DNA from: Neisseria dentiae
Lineage (GTDB): Bacteria; Pseudomonadota; Gammaproteobacteria; Burkholderiales; Neisseriaceae
Length of the DNA stretch: 64,000 bases
Reading direction: 5' to 3'
NCBI RefSeq assembly: GCF_014055005.1
Contig: NZ_CP059570.1
Span: 1,736,001-1,800,000, forward strand
The translations under genes and the position numbers were made by a program. Of this stretch, positions 16,236 to 25,143 are shown piece after piece. Numbering within the stretch: the first letter of the stretch is position 1; each line of letters opens with the position of its first letter. Under the pieces are notes generated by a model. The model searched no databases and was not told where the DNA came from. It saw only the letters and a list, made by a program, of their open reading frames with translations.

Positions 16236-16547
16236 TTATTCTTTGTCGGCGCTTTTTTGCGGTTTGGCACCGAACGCGAGCAAAGTATCCAACACCGCCG
16301 ATGCCTGCTGCGACACCAGCCGGTATTGCAGCAGGCGGTGGTAGCGCGTGTAATCAACCAACCCCTCGGCTCGCAGCCGCGTCAGATGCTTCGACACCAC
16401 GGTCGGCTGCAACGCCAATATGCCCGCCAGCTCGTCGATGCTGCGCTCGCTCTCTTGCAGCAGCGCCATAATCGCCAGCCGCTCGGGGTTGCCCATCAGC
16501 TTGAGCAAAACGGCGTTGCGTTTCAGTTCGGGGGTAACAGCATTCAT
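16236..16547 (-). CDS. ArsR-family transcriptional regulator
   Basis: A 103-residue winged-helix protein: KLMGNPERLAIMALLQESERSIDELAGILALQPTVVSKHLTRLRAEGLVDYTR is the ArsR-type helix-turn-helix and wing. No metal-binding CxC or ELCVCDL motif is present, so it is unlikely to be a classical arsenic or zinc sensor; the redox-sensing BigR/YgaV branch is possible, but the cysteines expected there are also absent. The ATG at 16547 is chosen because the longer frame begins with a non-ATG codon. The target is unknown. The upstream 283 bp to prlC is AT-rich and may hold divergent promoters. Confidence 0.82.
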   Translation of the reverse strand: MNAVTPELKRNAVLLKLMGNPERLAIMALLQESERSIDELAGILALQPTVVSKHLTRLRAEGLVDYTRYHRLLQYRLVSQQASAVLDTLLAFGAKPQKSADKE

Positions 16548-16830
16548 AGCAATAACCGTAATAAACGTCACGCCCCATTCTATAACAACTCTTTGCGGCA
16601 AAACTTAACGGCGGGGCGGATTTATGGCCCTAAACCTGTCGAATACCTTTAAAAACCACACTCCAATAAAACATATCGTTATCATTTTTGAAGTATATTT
16701 TTTAAAATTATGATGATTTCCATATCAGGCCGTTCGGCTTAATTTATCCCGCCGCCTCGAAAAAGGCTTTAATATTGCAGCCTTGCCGCCATATAAGGCC
16801 GTCTGAAACCGCATTTTTTAGAGGAACCGC

Positions 16831-18879
16831 ATGAGCAACGTATTATTGAACCTGGCCGACGAACCGCGCTACAACGAAATCCAAACCGGCGACATCCGCC
16901 CCGCCCTCGAAACCGCCATGAGCGAAGCACGCGCCGAAATTGCCGGCATCAAGGCGCAAAGCGGCGCCACATGGGAAAACACGGTGGAGCGCCTCACAGA
17001 CATCACCGAGCGCGTCGGCCGCATCTGGGGCGTGGTGGCGCACCTCAATTCGGTGGTCGACACCCCCGAGCTGCGCGCCGTGTATAACGAACTGATGCCT
17101 GAAGTTACCGTGTTTTTCACCGAAATCGGCCAAGACATCGAACTTTTCGAGCGCTTCAAAGCCATTAAAAACTCGCCCGAGTTCGCCAAACTCGATGCCG
17201 CCCGCCAAACCAAACTCAACCACGATTTGCGCGACTTCGTGCTCAGCGGCGCCGAGCTGCCGCCCGAACAACAGGCCGAATTTGCCGCGCTGCAAACCGA
17301 AAGCGCGCAACTGGGCGCACAATTCTCGCAAAACGTGCTCGATGCCACCGATGCGTTCGCCCTTTATTTTGAAGACAGCAGCGAACTTTCAGGTTTGCCT
17401 GAAGATTCGCTGGCCCTGTTTGCCGCCGCAGCCCAAGCCGAAGGCAAAACAGGCTACAAAATCGGCCTGCAAATGCCGCACTACATCGCCGTGATGCAGT
17501 ATGCCGGCAACCGCAGCCTGCGCGAACAGATTTACCGTGCCTACGTTACCCGCGCCAGCGAATTGAGCGATGAGGGCAAGTTCGACAACACCGCCAATAT
17601 CAACCGCCGTTTGGAAATCGCCCTGCAAGAAGCGCAACTGCTGGGCTTCAATAATTTCGCCGAACTGTCGCTGTTCACCAAAATGGCCGATACGCCCGAA
17701 CAGGTGCTCGGTTTTCTGCACGATTTGGCCGCACGCGCCAAACCGTTTGCCGAAAAAGATTTGGCCGAAGTGCAGGCGTTCGCCCGCGACAGCCTCGGCA
17801 TCGCCGACCCGCAGGCATGGGATCTGACCTATGCCGGCGAAAAACTGCGCGAAGCCAAATACGCCTTCAGCGAAACCGAAGTGAAAAAATACTTTCCCGC
17901 CGGCAAAGTGCTCGCCGGGCTGTTTGCCCAAGTCAACCGCCTTTACGGCGTGAACTTCATCGAAAAAACCGTGCCCGTTTGGCACCCCGACGTACGCTAT
18001 TTCGAACTGGAAAAAGGCGGCTCGATTATCGGCGGCGTGTATATGGATTTATACGCCCGCGAAGGCAAGCGCGGCGGCGCATGGATGAACGACTACCGCG
18101 GCCGCCGCCGTTTCGTGTCGGGCAGCCGCATCGGCCAAACGCAGACGCCGGTTGCCTATCTGGTGTGCAACTTCACCCCGCCCGTGGGCGGCAAAGAATC
18201 GCGCCTGAGCCACGACGAAATCATCACCCTTTTCCACGAAACCGGCCACGGCCTGCACCATCTGCTCACGCAGGTTGACGAGCTGGGCGTTGCGGGCATC
18301 AACGGTGTGGAATGGGACGCCGTGGAGCTGCCCAGCCAGTTTATGGAAAACTTCACCTGGGAATACGACGTGCTGGCCGAAATGTCGTCGCACGAAGACA
18401 ACGGCGCCGCCCTGCCGCGCGAACTGTTCGACAAAATGGTGGCCGCCAAAAACTTCCAGCGCGGTATGTTTTTGGTGCGCCAGATGGAATTCGCCCTGTT
18501 CGACATGCTGATTTACAGCCAAAACGACAAAGGCCGTCTGAAAGAATGGCCGCAGGTTTTGAAAAACGTGCGCAAAGAAGTGGCCGTGGTGCAGCCGCCC
18601 GCCTACAACCGTTTCGCCCTGAGTTTCGGCCACATCTTCGCCGGCGGCTACGCCGCAGGCTACTACAGCTACGCTTGGGCGGAAGTGCTGTCGGCCGACG
18701 CTTACGCCGCCTTTGAAGAAAGCGGCGACATCAAAGCCACCGGCAAGCGTTTCTGGATGGAAATCCTCGCCGTAGGCGGCTCGCGCAGCGCGATGGAGTC
18801 GTTCAAAGCCTTCCGCGGCCGCGAACCGCAAATCGACGCGCTGCTGCGCCACAGCGGCTTCGATGTGGAAGCGGCTTAG
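16831..18879 (+). CDS. prlC: Oligopeptidase A (M3 metallopeptidase)
   Basis: A 682-residue M3-family zinc peptidase with the HExxH active site in LFHETGHGLHHLL (about residue 469) and the downstream zinc-ligand Glu region VELPSQFMENF. The N-terminal helical region and the C-terminal SFGHIFAGGYAAGYYSYAWAEVLSADAYAAFEE are typical. It degrades signal peptides and short cytoplasmic peptides. RBS AGAGGAA precedes the ATG, and a DUS lies just upstream. Confidence 0.94.
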   Translation: MSNVLLNLADEPRYNEIQTGDIRPALETAMSEARAEIAGIKAQSGATWENTVERLTDITERVGRIWGVVAHLNSVVDTPELRAVYNELMPEVTVFFTEIGQDIELFERFKAIKNSPEFAKLDAARQTKLNHDLRDFVLSGAELPPEQQAEFAALQTESAQLGAQFSQNVLDATDAFALYFEDSSELSGLPEDSLALFAAAAQAEGKTGYKIGLQMPHYIAVMQYAGNRSLREQIYRAYVTRASELSDEGKFDNTANINRRLEIALQEAQLLGFNNFAELSLFTKMADTPEQVLGFLHDLAARAKPFAEKDLAEVQAFARDSLGIADPQAWDLTYAGEKLREAKYAFSETEVKKYFPAGKVLAGLFAQVNRLYGVNFIEKTVPVWHPDVRYFELEKGGSIIGGVYMDLYAREGKRGGAWMNDYRGRRRFVSGSRIGQTQTPVAYLVCNFTPPVGGKESRLSHDEIITLFHETGHGLHHLLTQVDELGVAGINGVEWDAVELPSQFMENFTWEYDVLAEMSSHEDNGAALPRELFDKMVAAKNFQRGMFLVRQMEFALFDMLIYSQNDKGRLKEWPQVLKNVRKEVAVVQPPAYNRFALSFGHIFAGGYAAGYYSYAWAEVLSADAYAAFEESGDIKATGKRFWMEILAVGGSRSAMESFKAFRGREPQIDALLRHSGFDVEAA

Positions 18880-18910
18880 AGCGGTTTTGGCAATCCTGCC
18901 TTATCGATAA

Positions 18911-18956
18911 GCCATCAGGCAGGCCGTCTGAAAAGTTTTTCAGACGGCCTGATGGC
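18911..18956. terminator. Inverted DUS terminator after prlC
   Basis: AGGCCGTCTGAAAA and its complement form the stem, which is extended by GCCATC pairing with GATGGC around an AGGC bulge. It lies between the convergent prlC and lipoprotein genes. Confidence 0.85.
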
Positions 18957-18975
18957 TTAAATCAATGCCCTTCTA

Positions 18976-19623
18976 TCACGGCCCTTCCCGCCCCAGTTTT
19001 TTAAACTCCCAAACCGAGCCGTCGGCATGGAAACTCAAATAATACTGTTCGCCCACTGCTTCGATGGTTGCTGTGTGCCAGAAGCGTTTGCGCTCTTTGT
19101 CGAGCAGCACATACGAAACAAAATAAGGCTCGGTAACCACGGCGTTCATTGAGCGCGCCTTTTGCGACCACGCCGCCGCCACGGCCGCCGCATCGGCGAA
19201 CCTTACCCGCGAGAGCGGGGTGAGCTTTTTCGGAATATCCAAACCTTCGGGCGGAATGCGCAGGGTGTCGGTGTAGCGCCAACGGCCTTGGTCGTAAACA
19301 TAGTGGTCGATTTTTTCAGGGCGGTCGGGGTTTTGTATATCCGCCTCGATGCGCGGGCGCACGCCGTCGAAAAAATCGATATTGTCGAACACGTTAACCG
19401 CTTTGCCGCGGAAAGGCGGCAGGTTTTTCAGCGCATCTTGCGCCGCCTGCAAAGCGGCGGCGTCTTCCAACAGATTGCCGCGGTAACTTGCCACAGTTTC
19501 CGCCGAAGCGGCCGCGGCAGGCGGCGCGGCCGCCATCGCCACGGCTTCGTTGGGGCCGCAGGCGCAAAGCAGCAGCGTGCTTGAACATAAAGCCAACAGC
19601 GGCAGTTTGAGGCGGGTGTGCAT
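18976..19623 (-). CDS. Putative lipoprotein of unknown function, 215 residues
   Basis: Starting at the ATG at 19623, the product begins MHTRLKLPLLALCSSTLLLCAC, a lipoprotein signal with Cys22 at the lipobox. An Ala-rich linker follows and then a mixed alpha/beta domain with FDNIDFFDGVRPRIEADIQNP and GRWRYTDTLRIP. The C-terminal RFWHTATIEAVGEQYYLSFHADGSVWEFKK looks like a beta-rich fold. No family was recognised with confidence. The longer frame to 19689 adds residues with no export signal, so 19623 is preferred. Confidence 0.8.
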   Translation of the reverse strand: MHTRLKLPLLALCSSTLLLCACGPNEAVAMAAAPPAAAASAETVASYRGNLLEDAAALQAAQDALKNLPPFRGKAVNVFDNIDFFDGVRPRIEADIQNPDRPEKIDHYVYDQGRWRYTDTLRIPPEGLDIPKKLTPLSRVRFADAAAVAAAWSQKARSMNAVVTEPYFVSYVLLDKERKRFWHTATIEAVGEQYYLSFHADGSVWEFKKLGREGP

Positions 19624-19753
19624 AAAATCGACAGGAAAAATCTGGAAAACCGCATTATATAGCGGATTGGCTGCCCAGGCGCTTTGCAAAACCCGTTCCA
19701 GCTTCTAACACATCCGCGTTCTACTCAAAACTTTCGCCATATTCAAAAACGCC

Positions 19754-19832
19754 CGTCATACTCGGGCTGGCCCGGGTATCTTTTTTGCATCTGTAAAAAT
19801 AGCAGATACTCGGGTCAGACCCGAGTATGACG
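19754..19832. repeat. ACTCGGG-type hairpin repeat
   Basis: Outer arms CGTCATACTCGGG and its complement CCCGAGTATGACG enclose about 50 bp. Each arm is itself a small palindrome (ACTCGGGCTGGCCCGGGT and ACTCGGGTCAGACCCGAGT). It is one of several copies in the window. Confidence 0.8.
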
Positions 19833-19894
19833 AACCCTGTGTTTTTAAATCAATCCGCTATCAAAATCCGACTGTTCCGGCCAAAAGCATCTGA

Positions 19895-19920
19895 GCCGTC
19901 TGAAAAACATTTCAGACGGC
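19895..19920. terminator. Inverted DUS pair upstream of mutT
   Basis: GCCGTCTGAAA and TTTCAGACGGC form an 11-bp stem with a short loop, about 100 bp before mutT. Its position is upstream of both divergent flanking genes, so its role as a terminator is unclear. Confidence 0.6.
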
Positions 19921-20018
19921 CTTTGCCTGCGCCGCAGCCCGCTCCCCCGCCGAAACCCATGACGGCGCGCCGGCGTTTCGGTATATTTCGGCCTTAGCGT
20001 TATTTTTATGGTGTTGCA

Positions 20019-20819
20019 ATGGAAACTTCCCGTCCTTTAATCCGCGTGGTGGCCGGTGTCGTGCTCGACAGGCAGGGCCGCTATCTGCTCAGTTCGCGCC
20101 CCGAAGGCAAGCCTTATGCGGGCTATTGGGAATTTGCGGGCGGCAAGGTCGAAGCGGGCGAAAGCGAGTTTGCCGCCTTGCGGCGCGAATTTGAAGAAGA
20201 GCTGGGCATCCATATCGAAACCGCAAGGCCGTGGCTGACGAAAATCCACGACTACGAACACGCACGGGTTCATCTGCGCTTCTGGCGGGTGGAGGCCGGC
20301 GGCTGGTCGGGCGAGATTCAGGCACGCGAGGGGCAGAAATGGTCGTGGCAGCGGGCGGGCGACTTTACCGTGTCGCCCATGCTGCCCGCCAACGGCGATC
20401 TGCTGGCCGCCCTTGCCGTGCCGACGCAGCTTGCAGGCCGTCTGAAAACCGGCTTTTACGGCGAAAACGGCATGGGCGGCTACCGTGTGGTGCCGTTTGC
20501 GCTGGCCGAACCGCAACACGCCAATGTGTTAATCGGCGAACCCGAACTGCGCGCGCGCGGGAAAATGCCCGCCGCGCAAAGCGTGTGGGTGGTGATTGAC
20601 AAAGCAGAACAATGGCCGCTCATTCAGGATGCCGATGTGGCGGTATGGCGGGTGCCAAACCGCGAAGCCGCCGAAGCGGTGTGCGCGGTGCTTGAAAACG
20701 GCGTGTCGCTGCCTTTGGTGGTGCTGGCTGACGAAAGCACGTTGGCTGCCTACCGCCGCCGCTGGCTCGAAAAAGGCGCCCATGCGGTGATTGCCGACGA
20801 TGAAACCGAATTTGCCTGA
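20019..20819 (+). CDS. mutT: MutT Nudix hydrolase fused to a thiamine-phosphate-synthase-like domain
   Basis: A 266-residue protein. The N-terminal 130 residues are a Nudix domain of the 8-oxo-dGTP diphosphatase type: the box runs from Gly42 (GGKVEAGESEFAALRREFEE and then ELGI), matching G-x5-E-x7-REUxEExGU. The C-terminal half (from about 145, TGFYGENGMGGYRVVPF to the end) resembles the thiamine-monophosphate-synthase-like extension found on MutT in several beta- and gammaproteobacteria. It sanitises oxidised nucleotides; the role of the second domain is not established. Confidence 0.88.
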   Translation: METSRPLIRVVAGVVLDRQGRYLLSSRPEGKPYAGYWEFAGGKVEAGESEFAALRREFEEELGIHIETARPWLTKIHDYEHARVHLRFWRVEAGGWSGEIQAREGQKWSWQRAGDFTVSPMLPANGDLLAALAVPTQLAGRLKTGFYGENGMGGYRVVPFALAEPQHANVLIGEPELRARGKMPAAQSVWVVIDKAEQWPLIQDADVAVWRVPNREAAEAVCAVLENGVSLPLVVLADESTLAAYRRRWLEKGAHAVIADDETEFA

Positions 20820-20832
20820 GGCCGTCTGAAAA

Positions 20833-21273
20833 ATGTTAAATCTCAACCGTAAACAAGCCATTTTGGCGGGTGTGTTGCTGTTGGTGTTTGCCGCCGTGAA
20901 AGTAGCGGCGCTGCTGTGGTGGCAAAGCCGGCAGCCCGAAAACACGCCCGTGCGCGAATCCGCCTGCAACGTGCACACAGGCTGCAAGCTGCCCAACGGG
21001 GCGGAAGTGAAATTCAGCAGCCGCGTGGCCGCCAACGAGCCGTTCGATATCATCCTGCGCAACGTGCCGCCGCAAACGGCCGAAGTGTTTGTGAGCTTTT
21101 CGATGCGCGATATGGACATGGGCTTCAACCGCTACAAGTTGCTGCGCCAAGCCGACGGCTCATGGGCGGCACTGCAAATCCGCCTGCCCGTGTGCGTGCA
21201 GAACCGCCATGACTATCTGGCCGACATCCATATCGGCGGCGAAGTGTTCCAAGTGGGTTTTACGGCAGAGTAA
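20833..21273 (+). CDS. Membrane-anchored protein of unknown function, 146 residues
   Basis: Residues about 9-30 (ILAGVLLLVFAAVKVAALLWW) form one N-terminal membrane segment, and the rest is predicted periplasmic. The exported part has CNVHTGC and a later PVCVQNRHDY; the three cysteines could form a disulfide or bind metal. The core FDIILRNVPPQTAEVFVSFSMRDMDMGFN looks like a small beta-sandwich, loosely like FixH/YtkA domains; that is a weak impression. It starts 13 bp after the mutT stop and is probably co-transcribed. A DUS overlaps the junction. Confidence 0.8.
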   Translation: MLNLNRKQAILAGVLLLVFAAVKVAALLWWQSRQPENTPVRESACNVHTGCKLPNGAEVKFSSRVAANEPFDIILRNVPPQTAEVFVSFSMRDMDMGFNRYKLLRQADGSWAALQIRLPVCVQNRHDYLADIHIGGEVFQVGFTAE

Positions 21274-21442
21274 AATCAAACATGCTGTCTGAATTTCAAA
21301 CCATGCCCGAAGCATTCCACCTTTTGCAGCATAATATTGTATAATTTCGCCTTTTCCGCGCCGGAACGCCCCAGCTTTCCGCCCGAACCGCATTTTTGCC
21401 GCCTGCCCGCTTTTTTCAGACGGCCCGACCACGCAATACACT

Positions 21443-23845
21443 ATGGCTAACAAATCCCCGAAAACCCCCGAAAAAACCACCGCCAAGCCGCGCGCGCAAA
21501 CCGCTGCCAAAGCAGGCGGCAGGCCGTCTGAAACCAAGCTGCCGCGCCGCCCCAAAGGCGTAACGCCCAACAACGCCAAGCGCAACCGCCCGCCGCACGT
21601 CGCCAACCTGATTAACGACACCCTGTGGCTGTTCGCCCTTTTGGTTACCGTTTACGCCGCGCTGTCGCTGGCCAGCTTCACCATGGACGACCCCGCCTGG
21701 TCGCGCAGCGTGCCCGCTTCCGACGAAGTGCATAATCTCGGCGGCCTGTTCGGCGCTTATCTGGCCGATATCGGCTACTACCTGTTCGGCCTGTCGTTTT
21801 GGTGGCTGGTGATTGCCGGCTGCGTGTGGCTGTATAAAAACTTCCGTCCCCTCAAAACGCCCGACAGCAAACCCTACAACCACAGAATCGCCGCCGCCGC
21901 GCTGGGCATTCTGCTGCTGTGCAGCCCGATTCTGGAAGTGTTCGCCTTCAAACCGCAGCTGGCCGACGCCCTGCCCGTCGGCGCGGGCGGCCTAATCGGT
22001 TCGTTTGCCGCCTCGGGCCTGAGCTGGCTGCTGGGCACTTCGGGCAGCCTGCTGATTATGCTGGTGGTGGTGTTGCTCGCCCTGTCGCTGCTGGCACAAG
22101 TGTCGTGGCTCGACGTGCTCGAAAAAACCGGCGCCAAACTCGAGTGGATGTGGCTGAAACTGGTGCGCAAAGAAGACAAATACGTGCGCGACCTGCCCGA
22201 TGCCAAAACCACGCGCCGCATGGTGCGCGACGCCAAAAACATCACCGCCGAACCGGTAGAGCAGATCGAAGGCACCAGCAGCAACCGCAAAGTGGCCATC
22301 GCACCACCGCCCGCCCCCGTTCAGACGGCCTTGTTCGACAGCAAAGGCGAAGCCGCCGAACCGCCGCCCGCAGGCGAATACACCAAACCCTCGTTGCATC
22401 TGCTGCGCCTGCCGCAGGGCGAACCGCCCACCATCAACCCCGACAAACTGCAACAAACCGCCGAACGCATCGAAGCCAAGCTGGCCGAATTCGGCATCGG
22501 CGCACAAGTGGTTTCCGCCACTTCCGGCCCCGTTATCACGCGCTTTGAAATCGAACCCGCGCAAGGCGTGAAAGGCAGCCAGATTGTCAACCTTTCCAAA
22601 GACTTGGCCCGTTCGATGTCGTTGCAGGCCGTGCGCATCGTCGAAACCATCGCCGGCAAAAACACCATGGGCATCGAGCTGCCCAACGAGCGCCGCCAAG
22701 ACGTCATGCTGAGCGAAATCCTCTCTTCGCCCGTGTTCACCGACGCCAAATCCAAACTCACCGTTGCGCTGGGCAAAGACATCGCCGGCATTCCCGTGGT
22801 GGGCGATTTGGCGAAAATGCCGCACCTGTTGGTGGGCGGCATGACCGGCTCGGGCAAATCGGTGGGCGTGAACGCCATGATTCTGTCGATACTCTTCAAA
22901 GCCACGCCCGACGAAGTGCGCTTTATCATGATCGACCCCAAAATGCTCGAGCTGAGCATCTACGAAGGCATCCCCCACCTGCTCTGCCCCGTGGTAACCG
23001 ATATGCGCGAAGCCGGCCAGGCGCTCAACTGGTGCGTGGCCGAAATGGAAAAACGCTACCGCCTGCTCTCCCACGCCGGCGTGCGCAACATCGAGGGTTT
23101 CAACAAAAAAGTGGCCGAAGCCAAAGCGGCAGGCAAACCGCTGCTCAACCCCTTCAGCCTCAACCCCGACCACCCCGAGCCGCTCGAAAACCTGCCCATG
23201 ATTGTGGTGGTGATCGACGAGCTGGCCGACCTGATGATGACCGAGCGCAAATCCGTCGAGCAGCAAATCGCCCGCCTCGCCCAAAAAGCCCGCGCGGCCG
23301 GCATCCATATGATTGTCGCCACCCAGCGCCCCAGCGTCGATGTGGTTACCGGCCTGATTAAAGCCAACATCCCCACCCGCATGGCCTTCACCGTGCAAAG
23401 CAAAATCGACAGCCGCACCATTCTCGACCAAATGGGCGCCGACGAACTGCTCAAATACGGCGATTCGCTGTTCCTGCAACCGGGCAACGCCGAGCCTACC
23501 CGCCTGCAAGGCGCATTTGTGTCGGACGACGAAGTGCACCAAATCGTCGGCCACGTCAAACGCCAGGCTCCGGCAAACTATGTCGAAGGGCTGCTCAGCG
23601 GCGAAGCCGCGCTGGAAACCACCAATATCGTCAACCCCAACGCCAACAGCGACGAACTCTTCGACCAAGCCGTCGCCTTCGTGCTGGAAACCCGCAAAAC
23701 CTCGATTTCGTCGCTGCAACGCCAACTGCGCGTGGGCTACAACCGCGCCGCCAACCTGATGCAGGCGCTGGAAGATGCCGGCATCGTTTCCCCTGCCGAC
23801 GTGGGCGGTAGCCGTAAGATTTTGGCGCAGAAAGATAATCTTTAA
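21443..23845 (+). CDS. ftsK: DNA translocase FtsK
   Basis: An 800-residue septal DNA pump. It has four N-terminal membrane segments (about residues 55-200), a short linker, then the RecA-like motor: Walker A GGMTGSGKSVGVN near 466, Walker B MIVVVIDELADLMM near 590 and the IHMIVATQRPSVDVVTG block. The C-terminal gamma winged helix (SISSLQRQLRVGYNRAANLMQALE) binds KOPS sites and activates XerCD; xerC is also in this window. A DUS lies inside the coding region near 21522. ATG at 21443. Confidence 0.96.
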   Translation: MANKSPKTPEKTTAKPRAQTAAKAGGRPSETKLPRRPKGVTPNNAKRNRPPHVANLINDTLWLFALLVTVYAALSLASFTMDDPAWSRSVPASDEVHNLGGLFGAYLADIGYYLFGLSFWWLVIAGCVWLYKNFRPLKTPDSKPYNHRIAAAALGILLLCSPILEVFAFKPQLADALPVGAGGLIGSFAASGLSWLLGTSGSLLIMLVVVLLALSLLAQVSWLDVLEKTGAKLEWMWLKLVRKEDKYVRDLPDAKTTRRMVRDAKNITAEPVEQIEGTSSNRKVAIAPPPAPVQTALFDSKGEAAEPPPAGEYTKPSLHLLRLPQGEPPTINPDKLQQTAERIEAKLAEFGIGAQVVSATSGPVITRFEIEPAQGVKGSQIVNLSKDLARSMSLQAVRIVETIAGKNTMGIELPNERRQDVMLSEILSSPVFTDAKSKLTVALGKDIAGIPVVGDLAKMPHLLVGGMTGSGKSVGVNAMILSILFKATPDEVRFIMIDPKMLELSIYEGIPHLLCPVVTDMREAGQALNWCVAEMEKRYRLLSHAGVRNIEGFNKKVAEAKAAGKPLLNPFSLNPDHPEPLENLPMIVVVIDELADLMMTERKSVEQQIARLAQKARAAGIHMIVATQRPSVDVVTGLIKANIPTRMAFTVQSKIDSRTILDQMGADELLKYGDSLFLQPGNAEPTRLQGAFVSDDEVHQIVGHVKRQAPANYVEGLLSGEAALETTNIVNPNANSDELFDQAVAFVLETRKTSISSLQRQLRVGYNRAANLMQALEDAGIVSPADVGGSRKILAQKDNL

Positions 23846-23871
23846 GGTTTTGATCGGATTCGGGTATAACA

Positions 23872-23903
23872 AGGCCGTCTGAAAAACAGTTTTCAGACGG
23901 CCT
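23872..23903. terminator. Inverted DUS terminator after ftsK
   Basis: AGGCCGTCTGAAAA and TTTTCAGACGGCCT form a 14-bp stem with a short loop, 27 bp after the ftsK stop. Confidence 0.85.
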
Positions 23904-23970
23904 CAAACTTTATGCAACCTGAGACCTTTGCAAAATTCAAATTGCTATCTAAAAATCCGAACTCCGTCAT

Positions 23971-24086
23971 TATAGTGGATTAAAATAAGAATGCCGAAGT
24001 AGGGTAAAACGATTCTTTAGCATATCGCCCAATTGCAAGTTTGAATGCAGTTATTTCATTTCGGAGTTTTTATTTGAATTCACTAT
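23971..24086. mobile_element. Correia-like element, 116 bp, inserted at TA
   Basis: The ends are TATAGTGGATTAAAAT and GAATTCACTATA. Removing it and one TA restores a symmetrical sequence (CCGTCAT-TA-GCTTCG against CGAAGC-TA-ATGACGG), so this is an insertion with TA duplication. The interior is AT-rich and non-coding. The termini resemble Correia elements, but the interior does not match the usual Correia core. Confidence 0.75.
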
Positions 24087-24230
24087 AGCTTCGCAAGTCC
24101 GCTGCGCTCCCCCCGCGTAGGCGGGAATCCAGACGCTTGGCATCCAAGTATTTGTTTAATCAATGCTTCAATATTATTTCCATCTGGATTCCCGCCTACG
24201 CGGGGGGAGCGCAGCGGACTTGCGAAGCTA
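24085..24230. repeat. Perfect 48-bp inverted repeat with a 50-bp loop
   Basis: Positions 24085-24132 are exactly complementary to 24183-24230. The arms include GTAGGCGGGAATCC, a dRS3-like half, plus a C/G-homopolymer and AGTCCGCTGCGCTC. With the TA element removed the symmetry continues outward into CCGTCATTA. It would form a very stable cruciform or RNA hairpin. Confidence 0.9.
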
Positions 24231-24314
24231 ATGACGGGATTTAAGCATTTCAGACGGCCTTAAGGTATTTTTGCAAAGGTCTCAACCTATATCGCCTTCA
24301 CTATCTGCCATATC

Positions 24315-24392
24315 CGTCATACTCGGGCTTGACCCGAGTATCTGTTATTTCTTTTGAACAAAAAGATACTCGGGTCAAGCCCGAGTATGACG
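24315..24392. repeat. ACTCGGG-type hairpin repeat, intact copy
   Basis: CGTCATACTCGGGCTTGACC... and its near-perfect complement ending CCCGAGTATGACG enclose about 24 bp of AT-rich loop. This is the cleanest copy of the family in the window. It lies 46 bp beyond the ispD stop. Confidence 0.85.
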
Positions 24393-24438
24393 TAATTGTT
24401 TAGATGGCGTGAGTGTTTGAGATGCCGCTGCGGCAAAC

Positions 24439-25143
24439 TCACTTTTCCGCCAGCAGCAGACGCACGATGTATTCGTCTTGCGGCAGCGTCAGCTTTAAGT
24501 TGCGGCTGTCGCCCTGCACCAGCAGGGGGCGGACGCCCAGCATTTCCACCGCTGAGGCTTCGTCGGTTACTGCGCCGAGGTCGGGCGCGGCCAGGGCGCG
24601 TTGCAGCAGGGCGGCGGGGAAAAGCTGCGGGGTTTGCGCCTGCCACAAACCGCTGCGGGGCACGGTGGTTTCGATCAGGCCGTCTGAACCGCTGCGTTTG
24701 AGGGTGTCGGCCACAGGCACGGCGAGAATGCCGCCGTTGGGGTGGCTGCCGGCCTGGTCTATCAGGCGGCTGAGAGCAGCTTGGGGCAGGCAGCAGCGTG
24801 CGGCATCGTGCACCAGTATATTGTCGCCCGGGGCGGCTAAGCCGCGTTCGAGCAGGGTGTTCACGCCGTTTCTTACCGTTTCGGCGCGGCTTGCGCCGCC
24901 GCAATGCAGCAAAACGGTTTTGGCCGGGGCCGTTTGGAAACCTGCCGTTTCGGCGGATTGGAAGGTATGGTCGTCGGGCGCCAGCACCACGGCAGCCAAG
25001 GTGATTTGCGGGTGGGCGGCGAAGATGTCGAGAGTGTGCTGCAACACGGTTTTGCCGTGGATTTCAACATATTGCTTGGGCTTGCCTGCGCCGAAGCGTT
25101 CCCCCACGCCGGCGGCGGGGATTAAGGCGATGTTGCGTTTCAC
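24439..25143 (-). CDS. ispD: 2-C-methyl-D-erythritol 4-phosphate cytidylyltransferase
   Basis: A 234-residue nucleotidyltransferase of the MEP isoprenoid pathway. The N-terminal NIALIPAAGVGERFGAGKPKQY is the CTP-binding signature, followed by HDAARCCLP and ETVPRSGLWQAQTPQLF. The chosen start is GTG at 25143, which overlaps the dnaQ TGA (GTGA), implying translational coupling. An ATG at 25170 would add nine residues and overlap dnaQ by 31 bp. ispF, often the next gene, is not here; repeats follow instead. Confidence 0.92.
   Translation of the reverse strand: MKRNIALIPAAGVGERFGAGKPKQYVEIHGKTVLQHTLDIFAAHPQITLAAVVLAPDDHTFQSAETAGFQTAPAKTVLLHCGGASRAETVRNGVNTLLERGLAAPGDNILVHDAARCCLPQAALSRLIDQAGSHPNGGILAVPVADTLKRSGSDGLIETTVPRSGLWQAQTPQLFPAALLQRALAAPDLGAVTDEASAVEMLGVRPLLVQGDSRNLKLTLPQDEYIVRLLLAEK

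Larger units (their letters stand above)
19624..20018. other. Intergenic region with two repeat hairpins
   Basis: This 395-bp spacer between the divergent lipoprotein and mutT genes contains a complete ACTCGGG-type hairpin (19754-19832), an inverted DUS pair (19895-19920) and little else. No convincing ORF or RNA gene was seen. The mutT promoter is presumably in the last 80 bp, but no strong hexamers stand out. Confidence 0.7.
23921..24283. mobile_element. Composite miniature element, 363 bp, with nested insertions
   Basis: Ends are GAGACCTTTGCAAAA (23921) and TTTTGCAAAGGTCTC (to 24283), flanked by AACCT on both sides (23916-23920 and 24284-24288). The outer parts match the miniature element around the IS at 7667-8996, in the opposite orientation. 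The centre, where that element has a simple dRS3 core, holds a 116-bp TA-flanked element and a long perfect inverted repeat. No coding capacity. Confidence 0.85.

Noticed and set aside
16665..16690. Possible Fur site between the ArsR-type gene and prlC
   Set aside because: Only two imperfect hexamers (GATAAC, GATATG) on the minus strand and no matching promoter; too weak to claim.
21992..23872. 626-residue frame antisense to ftsK
   Set aside because: A shadow of the high-GC ftsK gene; low-complexity His/Gly/Phe-rich product and no domain.
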